Source: Agelaius tricolor
Lineage: Eukaryota > Chordata > Aves > Passeriformes > Icteridae
Length of the DNA stretch: 64,000 nt
Direction of reading: 5' to 3'
NCBI GenBank assembly: GCA_023055355.1
Contig: JALJCS010000007.1
Span: 4,576,001 to 4,640,000, forward strand
Shown here: positions 1 to 11,225 of the stretch, piece by piece
Position numbering within the stretch: the first letter of the stretch is position 1
How the letters are laid out: every line of letters starts with the position of its first letter
Position numbers and translations under genes: made by a program
Notes under the pieces: generated by a model
Databases searched by the model: none
Seen by the model: only the letters and a program-made list of their open reading frames with translations
Told to the model about the DNA's origin: nothing

Positions 1-2221
1 CTGTGAATTGTAAGTAAGAGAAAAAAATGTTAGAGAGACACATACTTTTGTACTGCAATAAATTACCAGTGTTCTTGGGGGGGATTGGATGTTTTGTTTT
101 GTGGGGTTTTTTACCAGCTAGTATGGAAGGGAAAGGAAAATTTTGCAAACTTGATTCTCATTAATGTAAGAAAAACAAATCTGTGTGATAAAAACAGTCT
201 TCTGGGTAAACAAAAGAGACATGTTCATAATCAATAGAGGAAAATAGAATAGAAAATGTGCACATAGATGTGGGGTATTTTATTAGACAAAAGACTTGTA
301 GCACAGCAAGAATATCTGTGATCTCCAGCAGCAGGACTCAGCTTTCAGCTTCAGTCCTTGATAAATTATATCTGCTGCTCACTGATAAGGAGGAGGCAGG
401 AACTGAGAGCTGCAGTTCTGCCTCAAGGTGTAGCCATGGTTCAAATTCCTTTTCCAGACTTGTTCAGGATACAGAAAGACAAACTTTAATTAATATTAAA
501 CTGCATTTGCTTACAGTAAAAGCCAATGGAAGCAGCAGGTGTGCTTTATTCTAGGTTTGGAGGCACCTAAATCCTAAATTTTGATTTAGATGAATGGGAA
601 GGGTGATGAAGTGCAATGTATTCAATAATGGGTCCAGGAAAAAATGAATGCCTAAATCTTGTGGAAGAGGGGATAAAAAGGGAGTCCACAGGCACAGTCA
701 AGCTGGCTTTGATCACAAAACACTTATATTTGAATTTTTTTGTCTCACTATAGCTAAGCAAGATCTTGACTTTGTCTAAACTTGTATGATTTTGCTGAGG
801 ATTAAATTAACCACTGACAAGAATCTGTTCCAAATTTTTCCCCAGTTAACTACTGCCTTTTTTTCCAACAATCAGAAAATCTTTCCTGGGTATAAAATAC
901 AAAAATGAGTTTAAAATGAAAGTAAGAGGAGAAATACTCATCTTGAATTTCTTGAATTCACAAGCAAGATGGTAGCAAATAGGAGCAGGTAAATCTGTTC
1001 ATTATCCTGCACCAGTCTGTAGCAAAACATATTTTTTTAAATGTCCACTATTTAGATCAGGCAAGATAATGCCTGTTCTTAATAAGTGCATTATGGATGG
1101 AAGGTTAAACATATCAAACACTGCACAGAATAGAATTAAGTTCATTCAAATAGTCTTAACCAATTTTCCTATCTATGGCTGTGACTTACTGTAGAGTATT
1201 TAGATATAAAAACATGGAAGCACACACCAGAAAATTATTTTTTTTAAATAAGAAATAAAAATTTTAGTCACATTTGATGATTCGGAGACTACATGAACAA
1301 AATATTCTCCCCAAATCTTACACTTGTTATTTCATATTTCTTCCAATTAAAGAACTGAAACAAAAGAAGCCAAATAATACTCAAAATTAGGGATGCCTAG
1401 CTTTAGCTGAAAATTCTAGGTTTGCCTATTGAATAAAATAATATTTGCTCATATTGAGATTTTTTTTTTTAATTACAGATAAAACAGGAAAACTCATGTT
1501 GATAAATTTTTTTGAAATGTGGGCAAGAGGTAAGGAAAAGAGTCTAACAAAGCTTTTGTTAGTGTTTCTGCCTTAAGAAAAGACAGATTCATGTAATTAT
1601 CCTCCTCTTTCCTGTTTGACTTTGTATTCTCAACAGGGATCAGCTAGAAACAAACAGCTGCTGTGTTCATAAAATATGTTCTGGCCAGATATGATGACAA
1701 ATTTTGCCTGAAAAGCTGAATTTCTTCTGTTGGTTGAGATAGTTAATGATCATTTTTGTTAAATTATCTTGTTCTTTTCCCTTTTGTTTTTTTGTTTTGT
1801 CTCTTTCTTTGGTCTCCATTATTTCAGTCTGGTAGGAATAGCACTTAACCAGATATGATATCCAGATACTTCACTCAGCTAAATTCTTTTTCCTGCCATA
1901 TCTTGTTCTATTTTAGTTATAAAATCATCATAGGAAATTTGCCTATCTGTTTCTTAACATCCTTCCACATAGCTGGAAAGATTATCTACTTTAAGAATAG
2001 CTTTTAACACATTTTCTATACTTTGAATGGCAAATTTCCTTACCTATTAGTGAGGAGAACCAGAATGCTCTGAGGCACTGGAAGGTGATTCCCTGACTCC
2101 TTAAAAATGCTGCTGACCATGGGTGCATGAGTAGGAATGTGATGTGTGTGCCAGGAATAACCAGCTGTGTTATTCTGGTTATGCTGTTCTTCTAATCATG
2201 TGTGTTATTATGACTCCACAG
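1..2221 (+). other. FAM3B intron, no feature recognised
   Basis: AT-rich sequence upstream of the first visible FAM3B exon. I looked for the preceding FAM3B exon (the segment ending just before the DHSREM-type exon) and did not find it. The small open frames here have no recognisable content. Confidence 0.6.
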
Positions 2222-2309
2222 ACCACTCAAGGGAGATGATGGATTTCATCAGGAAAGCACCAGAAGGGACCCTCCTTCTGATGGCCACTCAGGATGATGG
2301 CAGCACCAG
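2222..2309 (+). CDS. FAM3B: FAM3B internal exon
   Basis: The acceptor follows a cacag and the donor is ag|gtagga. The frame reads through [20 protein letters not shown] and ends inside an Arg codon completed by the next exon. This is the middle of the FAM3 domain. Confidence 0.85.
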
Positions 2310-4991
2310 GTAGGAGGTTATGGAGCCTGAGGGGCAGAGAGGTGAAAAGCTGGAAAATTCATGTTGGGAATTGGTGTAAAGGAATGGTAAATTCCACTCT
2401 ACACTCAGAGTTGTTCTCCCACTTCTTGTCTAAAAGTTTTAATTCCATGTCTTTTCCATGATTGCACACATCTGTGTGCTGGTGCTCCCTAGGATGGGTA
2501 GATATTATGTTGTTTAAAAGCACCCCAAAGGGCACTGCTGTTGCCTCTGGGTCACAACCTTCTTTACTCTGAAATATTATTTATCCACACCTGCAATTAT
2601 GATGTCTCTAGTTTTCATTCCTTCTACTATCATAATCTGATTTTTCAGGTGCTTTTGAATCTTTGGGAGATTTTAGCTGAGTTCATGATATGGTAATTAT
2701 CCAGGAAAATACTTAATCCATGTTTGATACCCTTGTCCTTATTTAGGAAGGACTGAAGCACCAGACAGTATTTGATATACATTTTCCTTTCTGCTATGCT
2801 GTTACAAACAGGTTGGATTAACATCAGTCACTTACTGAGAAGGAAAAAAATTATAAATTCAATTCTCTCGATGAATTCAATGTCATGCTGCTACCACAGC
2901 TCTCAGGACTATTTAAATCTCATTTTTGCTTCTGCAGGCTTAATGCTGGATGTAAAGCATGAATCAGCCATGATCTTCTTCATCATTTTTCACATCCTGA
3001 ATTTTTAACACTCATTTTTTCACTACGTTTTCCTAGGTTGAAAGATGACGCCAAAAAATTAGTAGAAGAACTGGGAAGTAAAGAAATAAAGAATATAAAG
3101 TTCAGATCAAGCTGGGTTTTTATAGCAGCCAAAGGCTTCACGCTGCCAGATAATATCCAAAAAGAAAAGGTCAGATTTGTTTCATTTTCACTTTATATTT
3201 GTCTGTATATCCAAACCAAAACTTTGGGAATAACTTGCCCACAGGTTGCAGGAGGACTAAAGATACTGTTTTTCACAGAGATTTCTGTTTGCATCTGTGC
3301 CCTTGCTGTGTTGAGTTTCTGTAAGCCCAGTGGTGCTCATCATGTGACTGAGGCAGACAGAAATGAGAAAATCCAACACAGAGTTCAGGTCCTTTGATGA
3401 TGCTGTGTCACTGTCATATTTCCTGACAAATCCCTTCGCCAGGATTTCTTCTCCTGGGAAGCTGAGAAGCCCCCAAGAAAAATGAAAATAATATTATCTC
3501 ATTTGCTTCTCCTGTGTTTTGCTGCTTTGGAATGTGGTTGGAGATTGTTTATCCAACATGTGAATTGTTGTTACTTAATGACCAGTCACTGTCCAGCTGT
3601 GTCAGGACTCTGGAGAGAGTCACAGGTTTTTCATTAATACCTTGTTAAGCCTTCTGTCTGTATCCTTTCTCTATTCTTTAGTATGGTTTTAGTATAGCAT
3701 TCTTTAATATAATATAAGTACTTAAAATAATAAATTAGCCTTCTAAGAACAGGAAGTCAGATTCTCAATTCCTCCTTCACCCTGGGGAACCTGAAAATAC
3801 CACAATGCTGATTCCCTCCACAGCCATGTCAAAGTTCTACAGTGGGGCTCTTTTCCCAGAATATCACTGGATCACAGAATGGTCAGGCTGGAAGGGACCA
3901 CAGGGGACAGCTGGTGCCACCTCCCTGCTCCAGCAGGGCCATCCCAGAGCACAGGGCACAGGGCTGGGTCCAGATGGCTCTGGAATGTCCCCAGGAGGAG
4001 CCCCCAGAGCCCCTCTGGGCTCTGCTCAGGGCTGGGCACTGCCCAGGGCAGAAGTTGTGCCTCCTGTGCAGGGGAATTGCTGGGCTCAGGCCCTGCCCGT
4101 GGCTCTGGGGCCATTGCTGGGCCTGGAGCAGAGCCTGGGCCTGCTCTGACCTCTGCACACAGGGACAGACACAGGGACAGACACAGGGACAGACACAGGC
4201 ACAGACAGGGACAGACCCAGGGACAGACCCAGGGACAGACCCAGGGCCAGACCCAGGGCCAGGCAGGGCCAGGCAGGGCTGAGGCCCCTCTCTCTCCCTG
4301 GGGCTCCTCTCCAGGCTGAGCAGCCCCAGCTCCCTCAGCCTTTCCTGGGCACGGAGCTGCTCCAGGCCCTTGCTCAGCTCCAGGAGCTCCTGGCCCTGCT
4401 GTGCTGAGGAGCCAGAGCTGGACACAGCAGCCAGAGGTGCCCCCAGGGCTGGGCACAGGGGCAGCATCAGCCCTGACCCCCTGGCAATGCCCATCCCAAT
4501 GCACCCCAGGACACCATTGGCTTTTTTGGTCTCTGCTGGGCAGGGACAGCTCATTGTCCCCAGGTCCTTCTCCACAGAGCTTTTTCCCAGCAGGTTAGGG
4601 TCATCCCTAATTTGTGCTGGTGCAGAATATTTTTGCAATATTCTTCACATTTCAGAGCTTCTGCTGGACAAAGATAATCAGTTTACTGTATATCGTGATA
4701 GCCATCTGTGAAATAAATAAAGCACTCTGTGTAAGAGAGAAACTGGCAGAAACTTCACCCATTATGTTAAGCAAGATGTGCAACATTCTCCTCAGCTTCC
4801 CAATCCTCCTTCATTATCCCCTCCTCTTGTATAAGGTTTGACAAACTGGTATATAAATAGAAAAAACTAGATACTGATTTTTTTTTTTTTAATTGTTACA
4901 GATAAACCACTCTGACCAGACAAAGAACAGATACAAAGGCTGGCCAGCTGAAATCCAAATAGAGGGCTGTATTCCAAGAAACCTGATCTGA
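2222..4991 (+). CDS. FAM3B: FAM3B (PANDER), 3' part: last three coding exons
   Basis: Secreted cytokine-like protein of the FAM3 family (interleukin-like/ILEI fold), known as pancreatic-derived factor. The coding exons are 2222-2309, 3037-3169 and 4902-4991, each bounded by AG/GT sites, with phases that join (2/1, 1/0, 0). The joined frame gives about 103 C-terminal residues. Recognisable family segments are [29 protein letters not shown], and a C-terminal [13 protein letters not shown] before the stop. The upstream exons (signal peptide and N-terminal half) are not visible in 1-2221 and must lie before the window. The gene lies upstream of MX1 on the same strand, as in human. Recognition is from memory of the family, not a search. 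Confidence 0.9.
3037..3169 (+). CDS. FAM3B: FAM3B penultimate coding exon
   Basis: The acceptor is tttcctag and the donor is aag|gtcaga. It has 44 complete codons, starts [20 protein letters not shown] and carries the very conserved [12 protein letters not shown] segment. It ends in phase 0. Confidence 0.9.
3412..3804 (+). mobile_element. Solo-LTR-like element, family A, copy 1
   Basis: About 390 bases in the FAM3B intron. It shares an ordered set of blocks with 46059-46397 and 59592-61533 and, inverted, with 39515-39936: AAATCCC...CCAGGATTTC, GAAGCTGAGAAG, GGAATGTGGTT, GTGAATTGTT, TTTAGTATAGTTTTAGTATA-like AT block, and a tail ending in ACCACA. TG at the start and CA at the end suit an LTR. 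The family name is not known to me. Confidence 0.65.
3860..4640 (-). mobile_element. CR1 LINE 3' fragment, inverted
   Basis: On + it begins with the reverse complement of a CR1 tail (ATCACAGAATGGTCAGGCTGG). It then runs through the usual avian CR1 3' region (AGGCTGAGCAGCCCCAGC, GAGCTGGACACAGCA, CCCCAGGTCCTTCTC). The 3' end of the LINE is therefore at the low coordinate. The long GC-rich open frames across it are by-products. It lies in the last FAM3B intron. Confidence 0.85.
4155..4272 (+). repeat. 12-bp tandem array inside a CR1 fragment
   Basis: About nine to ten imperfect copies of GGACAGACACAG, drifting to GGACAGACCCAG and GCCAGGCAGG. It expanded inside the CR1 copy. It produces the [15 protein letters not shown] peptide frames on minus, which are not a gene. 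Confidence 0.85.
4902..4991 (+). CDS. FAM3B: FAM3B last coding exon with stop
   Basis: Preceded by a T-rich tract and ttacag. It has 29 codons plus TGA. It starts [11 protein letters not shown] and ends GCIPRNLI; the Cys in GCIP is a conserved FAM3 disulfide residue. Confidence 0.9.
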   Translation: MNHSDQTKNRYKGWPAEIQIEGCIPRNLI

Positions 4992-5009
4992 ACAAATGCA
5001 TACCTCATT

Positions 5010-5190
5010 AATAAAGACAATTCTATATTTTTATACCTATTACTGTAATGAATTGCCTCCAGAACTCAATAAGCATATGAACACCAATTGTACAACAAGT
5101 CAAATGCACAGTTTTTAAACTATCTTTGCTCTCTGTGGTTTTATTCTAATCTGAAAACAAACAGGTGTTTTGATAAGAAGAGAAAATAAA
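5010..5190 (+). terminator. Candidate FAM3B polyadenylation signals
   Basis: AATAAA hexamers occur at 5010-5015, only 19 bases after the stop, and at 5185-5190. The second would give a more usual 3' UTR of about 200 bases. Which one is used cannot be told from sequence. Confidence 0.45.
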
Positions 5191-8100
5191 ATAGTCTGGT
5201 TTGGAAATGCAATGTTCAGGAACTCAGTCATAAAATGCCAGGATTTTTGAAAGTGAGTATAGATTGTCATTAATATTTCTAGGGCTTTGGTTTTACTTGT
5301 TTCTTTTTCTTATGTCTTTTTTTTTTTTGGTTCCCTTTAAATACTAATACACAAACAGGACTTAGTCTAAATTGTAATCTAAAACCATTTGCAATACAGC
5401 AAATTACTTTGATGTCAGTTTATTAATAACATTTCTTCTGTTCAGAGAAAGTAAGGCAAGAGCAGGCACATTTGTTGAGCTGCTTTTAGTGATGTTAGCA
5501 ACACAGAACAGCAATGCTAACATGTAAAGATCCAGTCACTCGAATTATTTTGCCAAATTCAAGCCGCAAATCTACATAGTTTGATTTAATTTTTTTTCTT
5601 CCTTTAAGTTCAACTTACATTAAAAAATGTAGGGACTTCATGCGAGCCTAAGGGTTGCTCATGTTAAATATAGAATCAAGCACATGATTGAAAGGAAGCT
5701 GTAGAAACGTTTATTCAATTTCCCTTTTTTTAAAGCATAGCATGTGTCTGGACTGGTCTTAAGTGGTGTTTGTCCCCCTGTGGTTCAGACATCTCCCATA
5801 TGGCTGATTCCATAATTTAAGTTGCTTCCTGCAGGATTCCACTGTTATTCTAATTATTCCCCAACCATATGGAATTAACCCAAAAGGACCAAGCCAATTA
5901 CACGGAGAATAACTCATCACTATTCTTTTTATATCATTCCATGATGTGTCTGATGATTGTCCTCATCTACTCCCTCCTGCCTAAACTGAACCCACCTGTT
6001 TTAATATTTCCTTACATTTTTTTTGATGTTAAAACATTAGTTCTGTGGTTCCTGCTTGAAGCCCCTTTTGAAACTTCAAATGAAGCTTGAAAGCTTCAAA
6101 TCTCCAACCGTGGCTGCTACTTGTAGCCACTGCTGTGCTCTCAGCAGCTTTCTGGTGTTGTGTCTCTCATCAATCCCTAAAGTTTCCTGCTACTGGTTTG
6201 CAAACTGCTCCATAGCCCAGGGACACTGCCAAAAAAACCATTTAAATTAGTCTGACTCAATTTGACTTTGGCAGACTCAGTGGTTGCTCCTTAGCACCTT
6301 GCTGCTGCTGAGGTGGGTACAAACTGAGCACTTCAATAGCTGTTTCAATGTTTTTCCACATTAAGTCATTCTTCTTAATTATAAGAATAATTTTTCGGGT
6401 GGTGCTTGTGTTTCTGGCAGGACATTTATTCCTTTGCATCATAATCACCCTTTGCTACATGCCTGAATTATAAAAATAACATAATTACAGTGCTAATGGC
6501 TGGCAGTCCTCAAGAGTGCCAAGCTCTGAGACAGCCCTTGAGCTCTGTGCAATCTGACAGCCACTGCCTCCTGCTCCAGGCCACAATTAATCTCACATCA
6601 ATTACAATTAAATTTTACTTTCATTTCTGTTTAGCAGTTACCATGAAGTACAACGTTCTCAGCTTTACATTTGCTCTGCTCTTCACACTCTGTACAAGTG
6701 TTCCATTCTTTGCAACAGTAAAAGCTGCACCTCTTTCATTTGAATCAAAGATCAAATCACTCTGAGAACCTTTCACAGCATGAATTCCTGCAAAATGGTC
6801 TTTAACCTGTGGTGTTTCCACTTTTACAGAGATGAAGCTGAGTCACCTGGGCTCAACTGAAGTGTGTTGATAATCTGCAGTGCTCAATAGCCATATCAGC
6901 TTTGTTTTCATTTGTTCATGACATGGTATTTAAATATGGCAAGAGGACTCTCAAGTACTTTGACAACCCTCTGACCTGAAGAAATCATACAAAAGTGATC
7001 ACTTGCCACTTTTTCGATCACTATTCAGATTAGCAGCAATCTTGCAGAGTTGGTTTGAAAGTGGGATTTTGACTTTGCACCCACAATTGAACCCTTTTAA
7101 AGGAACTGCCTGCAGGGAGAAAGTGAAAAGCTTTTTCATGGAATCCTAATTCTGAAAAATTAATCTGGGGGGAAAACAACAACTGCAGTGGTGGAGGTCG
7201 ATGTTCTCCATGCCAGGTGGTGTTGCCAACCAGAAGGAGCAGGTAAGAAGTGATTTCCTGCATTCTCCTGAGCTGGGAAATTCTGGGAAATACTCCTGGG
7301 TGCTTATTACACACATGGGGTCACCACCATGCAGTAAGGTAAAAGCCTGCACAGCAATCCATCTTTTTCTAACCCCAGTAGGCAAATCCCATGGGAAGCC
7401 ATGAGCTTTAGGCTGTGGCATTGCTCAGGGCGTGGGTTTGTGGATTTAGAAGTGGGATGGCACAGCAGGTGGTAGCAGTGGTTTTCCACATCCTCTGCAT
7501 CTCTAGAAATACCCAACCTTCTGGTGTTTACCTGTTCTGGGCAGACACTGGAAGCCACAGGCATGGCTGGATGTCACCTTGGGTGGACACCAGCAGCTTT
7601 GCCCCTGTTGTGCCAGACCTTCCTTTCCTACACTTTGCCAGGGGCGGGCTCCCCTTTCAAATATCCCCAGAAGAGCACTCCACACACAGAGGTCCCTCGT
7701 ACCCCCATGTGGAAACACATTTTAGATGCTCCCATTTTTACCTCCTATGTTAACATGACAACCAGTCCCATAAAGAACAAAGTACCTGGACAAAGTTCCT
7801 TTTTTACTTCTCCATTTAAGAGCATGAGAAGTATTTCAGGGTCCTGACATGTCTCTTAAAAATCCCTGGATCCCTGGCAGTCCAATTTGGTGGCAGCCAT
7901 TGAAAATATTGATCAAATAATAAGTAACATTTTCATTTCCTCAGTGGCAACTGTTTCTTCATGTTCTTTGTGTGGTGTTATCTAACTCAAAGTGTGAAGT
8001 TTCCACTATACTTAAAAGAAAAATAGAAGACAGGAAAAGAAAGTGAAAGATGCTCTTTTTGAGTCAGGTTGTGCTTAAAGGAAAATTCTGACCAAGAGCA

Positions 8101-8283
8101 ATCCACCCAGACAAGCAAAGAGAAGCTGATGCTTTTATTTAAACATAGTGCCTAGAGGGAAGTAATGTGTGACTGTGATTTATGTGCTCTTCTTAGCTGC
8201 AGTGAGATGCTGAATGATGACTAGAATTCAGGGGATTGAGATGGGTGGCTTAATACCATTTGAGTGACAGCAGTTCTTCATTT
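5191..8283. other. FAM3B-MX1 intergenic, no gene recognised
   Basis: Mostly AT-rich non-repetitive sequence with short open frames only. Nothing in it matched a family I know, and no tRNA or clear mobile element was seen. Confidence 0.5.
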
Positions 8284-8310
8284 GATTTCAGTTTCAGTTT
8301 CAGTTCTCTG
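8284..8310 (-). promoter_or_regulatory. Triple GAAA / ISRE-like motif
   Basis: On minus this reads GAAACTGAAACTGAAA (8286-8301 on +: TTTCAGTTTCAGTTTC). It is a perfect match to the interferon-stimulated response element pattern GAAANNGAAA, repeated. It lies 3.3 kb after FAM3B and about 18 kb before the likely MX1 promoter. It could be a distal interferon element or a chance short repeat next to a T/G-rich stretch. Confidence 0.4.
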
Positions 8311-9119
8311 CTCTGTTTTTTTGGGGGGTGTTTTTTTGTGCTGTGTTTTCATTTTGGTTTGGGTTAAGGGGGGTTGTTGTTGTTTTTCAGTTGGTTGGTT
8401 TGGTTTTGTGTTTTGTTTTGGTTTTCTTTCCAGGAGAGGTTTTCAGCAACACAGGAAATGTAGCTCCTCCAAAACACAGACTTTACACTGGCAGCTCCTT
8501 CTTCCAAAGTCTATCCAAAGAATAGACCTTTTGGCCTGTCCCCATCTCCATTGCAGGTCTCATTAAAAATAAAAAAATATTTTTAAATAGCTATGTTTTA
8601 GCCAAAAGCAATGCCCATTTTTACCTTGTACTTCTCGGATAAATCCTATGTGGTTGTGCTTTTTATCTCTTAGGAATTCCTAGCTCATAGGAATTCCCTG
8701 GCAGTGTTTTGTGGGAGGCTGCTCTTGGCCACCCAACCAGGACAATGACCCCAACAAATGATTCTTCAAGGAACCAAGGGACGCTTCCAAACCAGCCGCC
8801 CTTGTCCCTGTGGGGGAACTCGGCTTGCCAGGTGCTCACTGGGAACACCACACAGCTGGGCCAAGCAGCCCCAGGAGGTTCCTCAGACACCTGGACAGCA
8901 ACTCCTCGGTGCAGGGACTCGGGAGCAGCTGGCAGAGGTGCCCTCTGGGATTGGGTGCTCGTTCCCAGAGGGGCTCTCGAGGCTGCTGTGGGATTGTCTG
9001 GGCCACGGCGACCGCGCAGCCGCCGAGTTTCAGATCTCTGCTGCTCTGCCTGTGCCCGTCTGGCTCCGAGATGGGCCAGGCACAGCTGAGCCTGGCTGGA
9101 AAAGCAGCATCTTTTATCC

Positions 9120-9362
9120 ATGTGGCCATGGCAAAGCTGCTGTCCCAAAAGGGATCCTTTCACCCTGTGTGCAAGAAGCCAATCCCCACACAGAGTTCAG
9201 CTATTTCCTTTATTTACAGTTTTGCACAGAAGGAGGTGCTGGGTGGCAAATCCACAAAGGCAGCACAGCAACTATCAAAGCTTTAATTATACATTTTAGT
9301 GAACGAAGGCATTCATGTTCATTGGCTACCAGTTATACAGTTCTCTTATTAATTATTTTTTA
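9120..9362 (+). repeat. Dispersed repeat B, copy 1
   Basis: Shares a long block with the reverse complement of 23120-23395. Shared blocks include TGTGTGCAAGA, TTGCACAGAA, GAGGTGCTGGGTGGCAAATC, CAAAGGCATTCATGTTCA and GTTCTCTTATTAA. The class is not identified; an LTR or an internal retroelement fragment is possible. Confidence 0.65.
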
Positions 9363-9427
9363 ATTCTTTTTATATGTTATGGTATCATATTTAAATATTT
9401 AGATATTACATTAATATTATATGTAAC

Positions 9428-10639
9428 TGTGGTGGTTTGACAGGAAATATGTTTTCTGGGATGCTGTGGTTAGGCCAATGGATGCTCAGATTTTAATATT
9501 GGCACCTAATGTGGCCATTGGGACATTGGATCCACTTCTGAGAACACGGAGTTAAAAGCAGGGCTTGGCCTTGGGAGGCTCTCTTGGATTCCATCAGGGA
9601 AAGGTTCACAGCTCCCCTGCCTGGCTGCGGGCTGGGAGGGGCAGGGGCAGCCACGCGGCTGGGTGAGGTGAGCCGGGGCCCTGGACAGAAGGGAGGGGAA
9701 GGCCCCTGCAGGATGGAAGGGTGGAGGAGCTCTGAGAGGCATCGGGCAGCCACCCCCCACCCCCCAGGAGAGACAGAGAGAGTGCTGGTGCCTGTGCTTG
9801 GCCATCTGAGAAGGAGAAGGGGGCGGGGGTGCGAGAAGGTACCTGGCTGGGCAGCCATGGGAGTTCTGGACAGACAGAGCCTCAGATTTTTAACCCTTTT
9901 CTTGGATGATGGAAACCTTACAAATGCTAATCCTCCTGGAGCTGAATGAGAAGAGAGATAGAGATGAGATAAGAGGAAATGGGCCACGAGAGAAATAGAG
10001 AAGAACTCGGGTGGAAGAGATGATGGAGTAGCTTATGCTGGACTCTTTGTGTGTAGCCATGGACAGAGCCATGTTTCCTTGTGATACAGGGACTGTATTC
10101 TAGGGGGAGGCAATGCCTCAGGACCAAGAGGGTTCAGTGTGGGTACCCCTCAGCCCCAGGGGGTGAAAAATATGGGGGGGACAGATGTCCCAAAGTTGAG
10201 ACTGTGCCTTTTTGGAGTGGGACGAAGCATCCTTAAAAGTCAACCCTAGAAGAAGCTCTGGTCCGTGTTCAGTGGTGAGAGCGCTGGACATGAAAGGAAG
10301 AGGTCACCATTGGCCCAAGAAAGACTCCTTCTCCTCTTGATGAACTGAGGATTGAGTATTCTGAAGGGTGGTGACAGACTGAGAGTCGATGATTTGAGGG
10401 ATGTATTGTATTGGGAATTTGGGGAGGAGGGGGAGGAGATGTATTTGTGAAGTTTTCATTTTCCTTGTGTGTTCCTTTTCTTTTTTTCCTCCTTTTTCCT
10501 TGTAGTTTAGTAAATAATTTATTTTTTTTTCCTAAGTGGGAGCCTGCTTTGCTTATTCCTGGTCACATCTCACAGCAGAAACCAGGGAGAGGGTATTCTC
10601 ATGGGGGCACTGGCATTGTGCCAGTGTCAAACCATGACA
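9428..10639 (+). mobile_element. Solo LTR, family C, copy 1
   Basis: Begins TGTGGTGGTTTGACA and ends TGTCAAACCATGACA, an imperfect inverted terminal pair with TG...CA ends. The flanks give a 5-bp target duplication with one mismatch (gtaac at 9423-9427, gtaat at 10640-10644). It is homologous along its length to 59890-61454. No gag/pol/env is visible, so it is a solo LTR. Five-base duplication fits an ERVL-type element. It sits in AT-rich DNA. Confidence 0.8.
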
Positions 10640-10644
10640 GTAAT

Positions 10645-11225
10645 CTACAATGCTTTATATCATATATTACATAATAGATTATCTTTAAATATTAAAAATA
10701 TTTCTTATTTCTAGATATAATTTATGGACATTATAAGGATTAAATAATATACTATATTTATATTTGTATTTTAAAATAATATTCTGGTTTTCTATGTATT
10801 AAATAATAATGTAATATTTTTCTTATTATTAACTAATATCAATTTGCAATAACTTACTGATACCTTAATATTAACATATTAATATTTTTCTATTGGCTAG
10901 AAGATTGCCCCACTTTTTATGCTAACTAGTCTTCCCCTGTGCTCAGTCAGTCTCTTCTTTTTTCTCACTGGGTTTCTGGGGTCACTGGGCCAGGAATTGG
11001 TGGTTGCCATGCCCCCGTGCCAGAAGTACCTTTTCCCCAGCTGGAGCTGATTTCAGCACAGTTGCTGAGTTGGGTTTATGAGTTTTGTCCTTATCTGGGA
11101 GGTTGTGCCAAATGTCCTTGTGGCTGTCACTCTGCATCCTTGGTGTCCCCTCTGAGCAGGAGCTCCTTCTCCCCGGGCTTTGTGCACCTGCCCTTGGCTC
11201 TGACATGGCTGGTGCCTCTCAAGCC
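10645..11225. other. AT-rich then unassigned sequence
   Basis: 10645-10930 is strongly AT-rich (runs of TAATATTA), continuing the AT-rich flank before 9428. 10930-11225 is mixed sequence. No gene was recognised. Confidence 0.5.

Noticed and set aside
3872..4638. 210-251-codon minus frames
   Set aside because: CR1 3' region with an internal tandem array; the repeats explain the open frames.
6490..6765. Frame with a hydrophobic stretch resembling a signal peptide
   Set aside because: Short, AT-rich, no homology and no gene structure around it.
9428..10639. Complete endogenous retrovirus
   Set aside because: Only one LTR with target duplication; no gag, pol or env frame inside.
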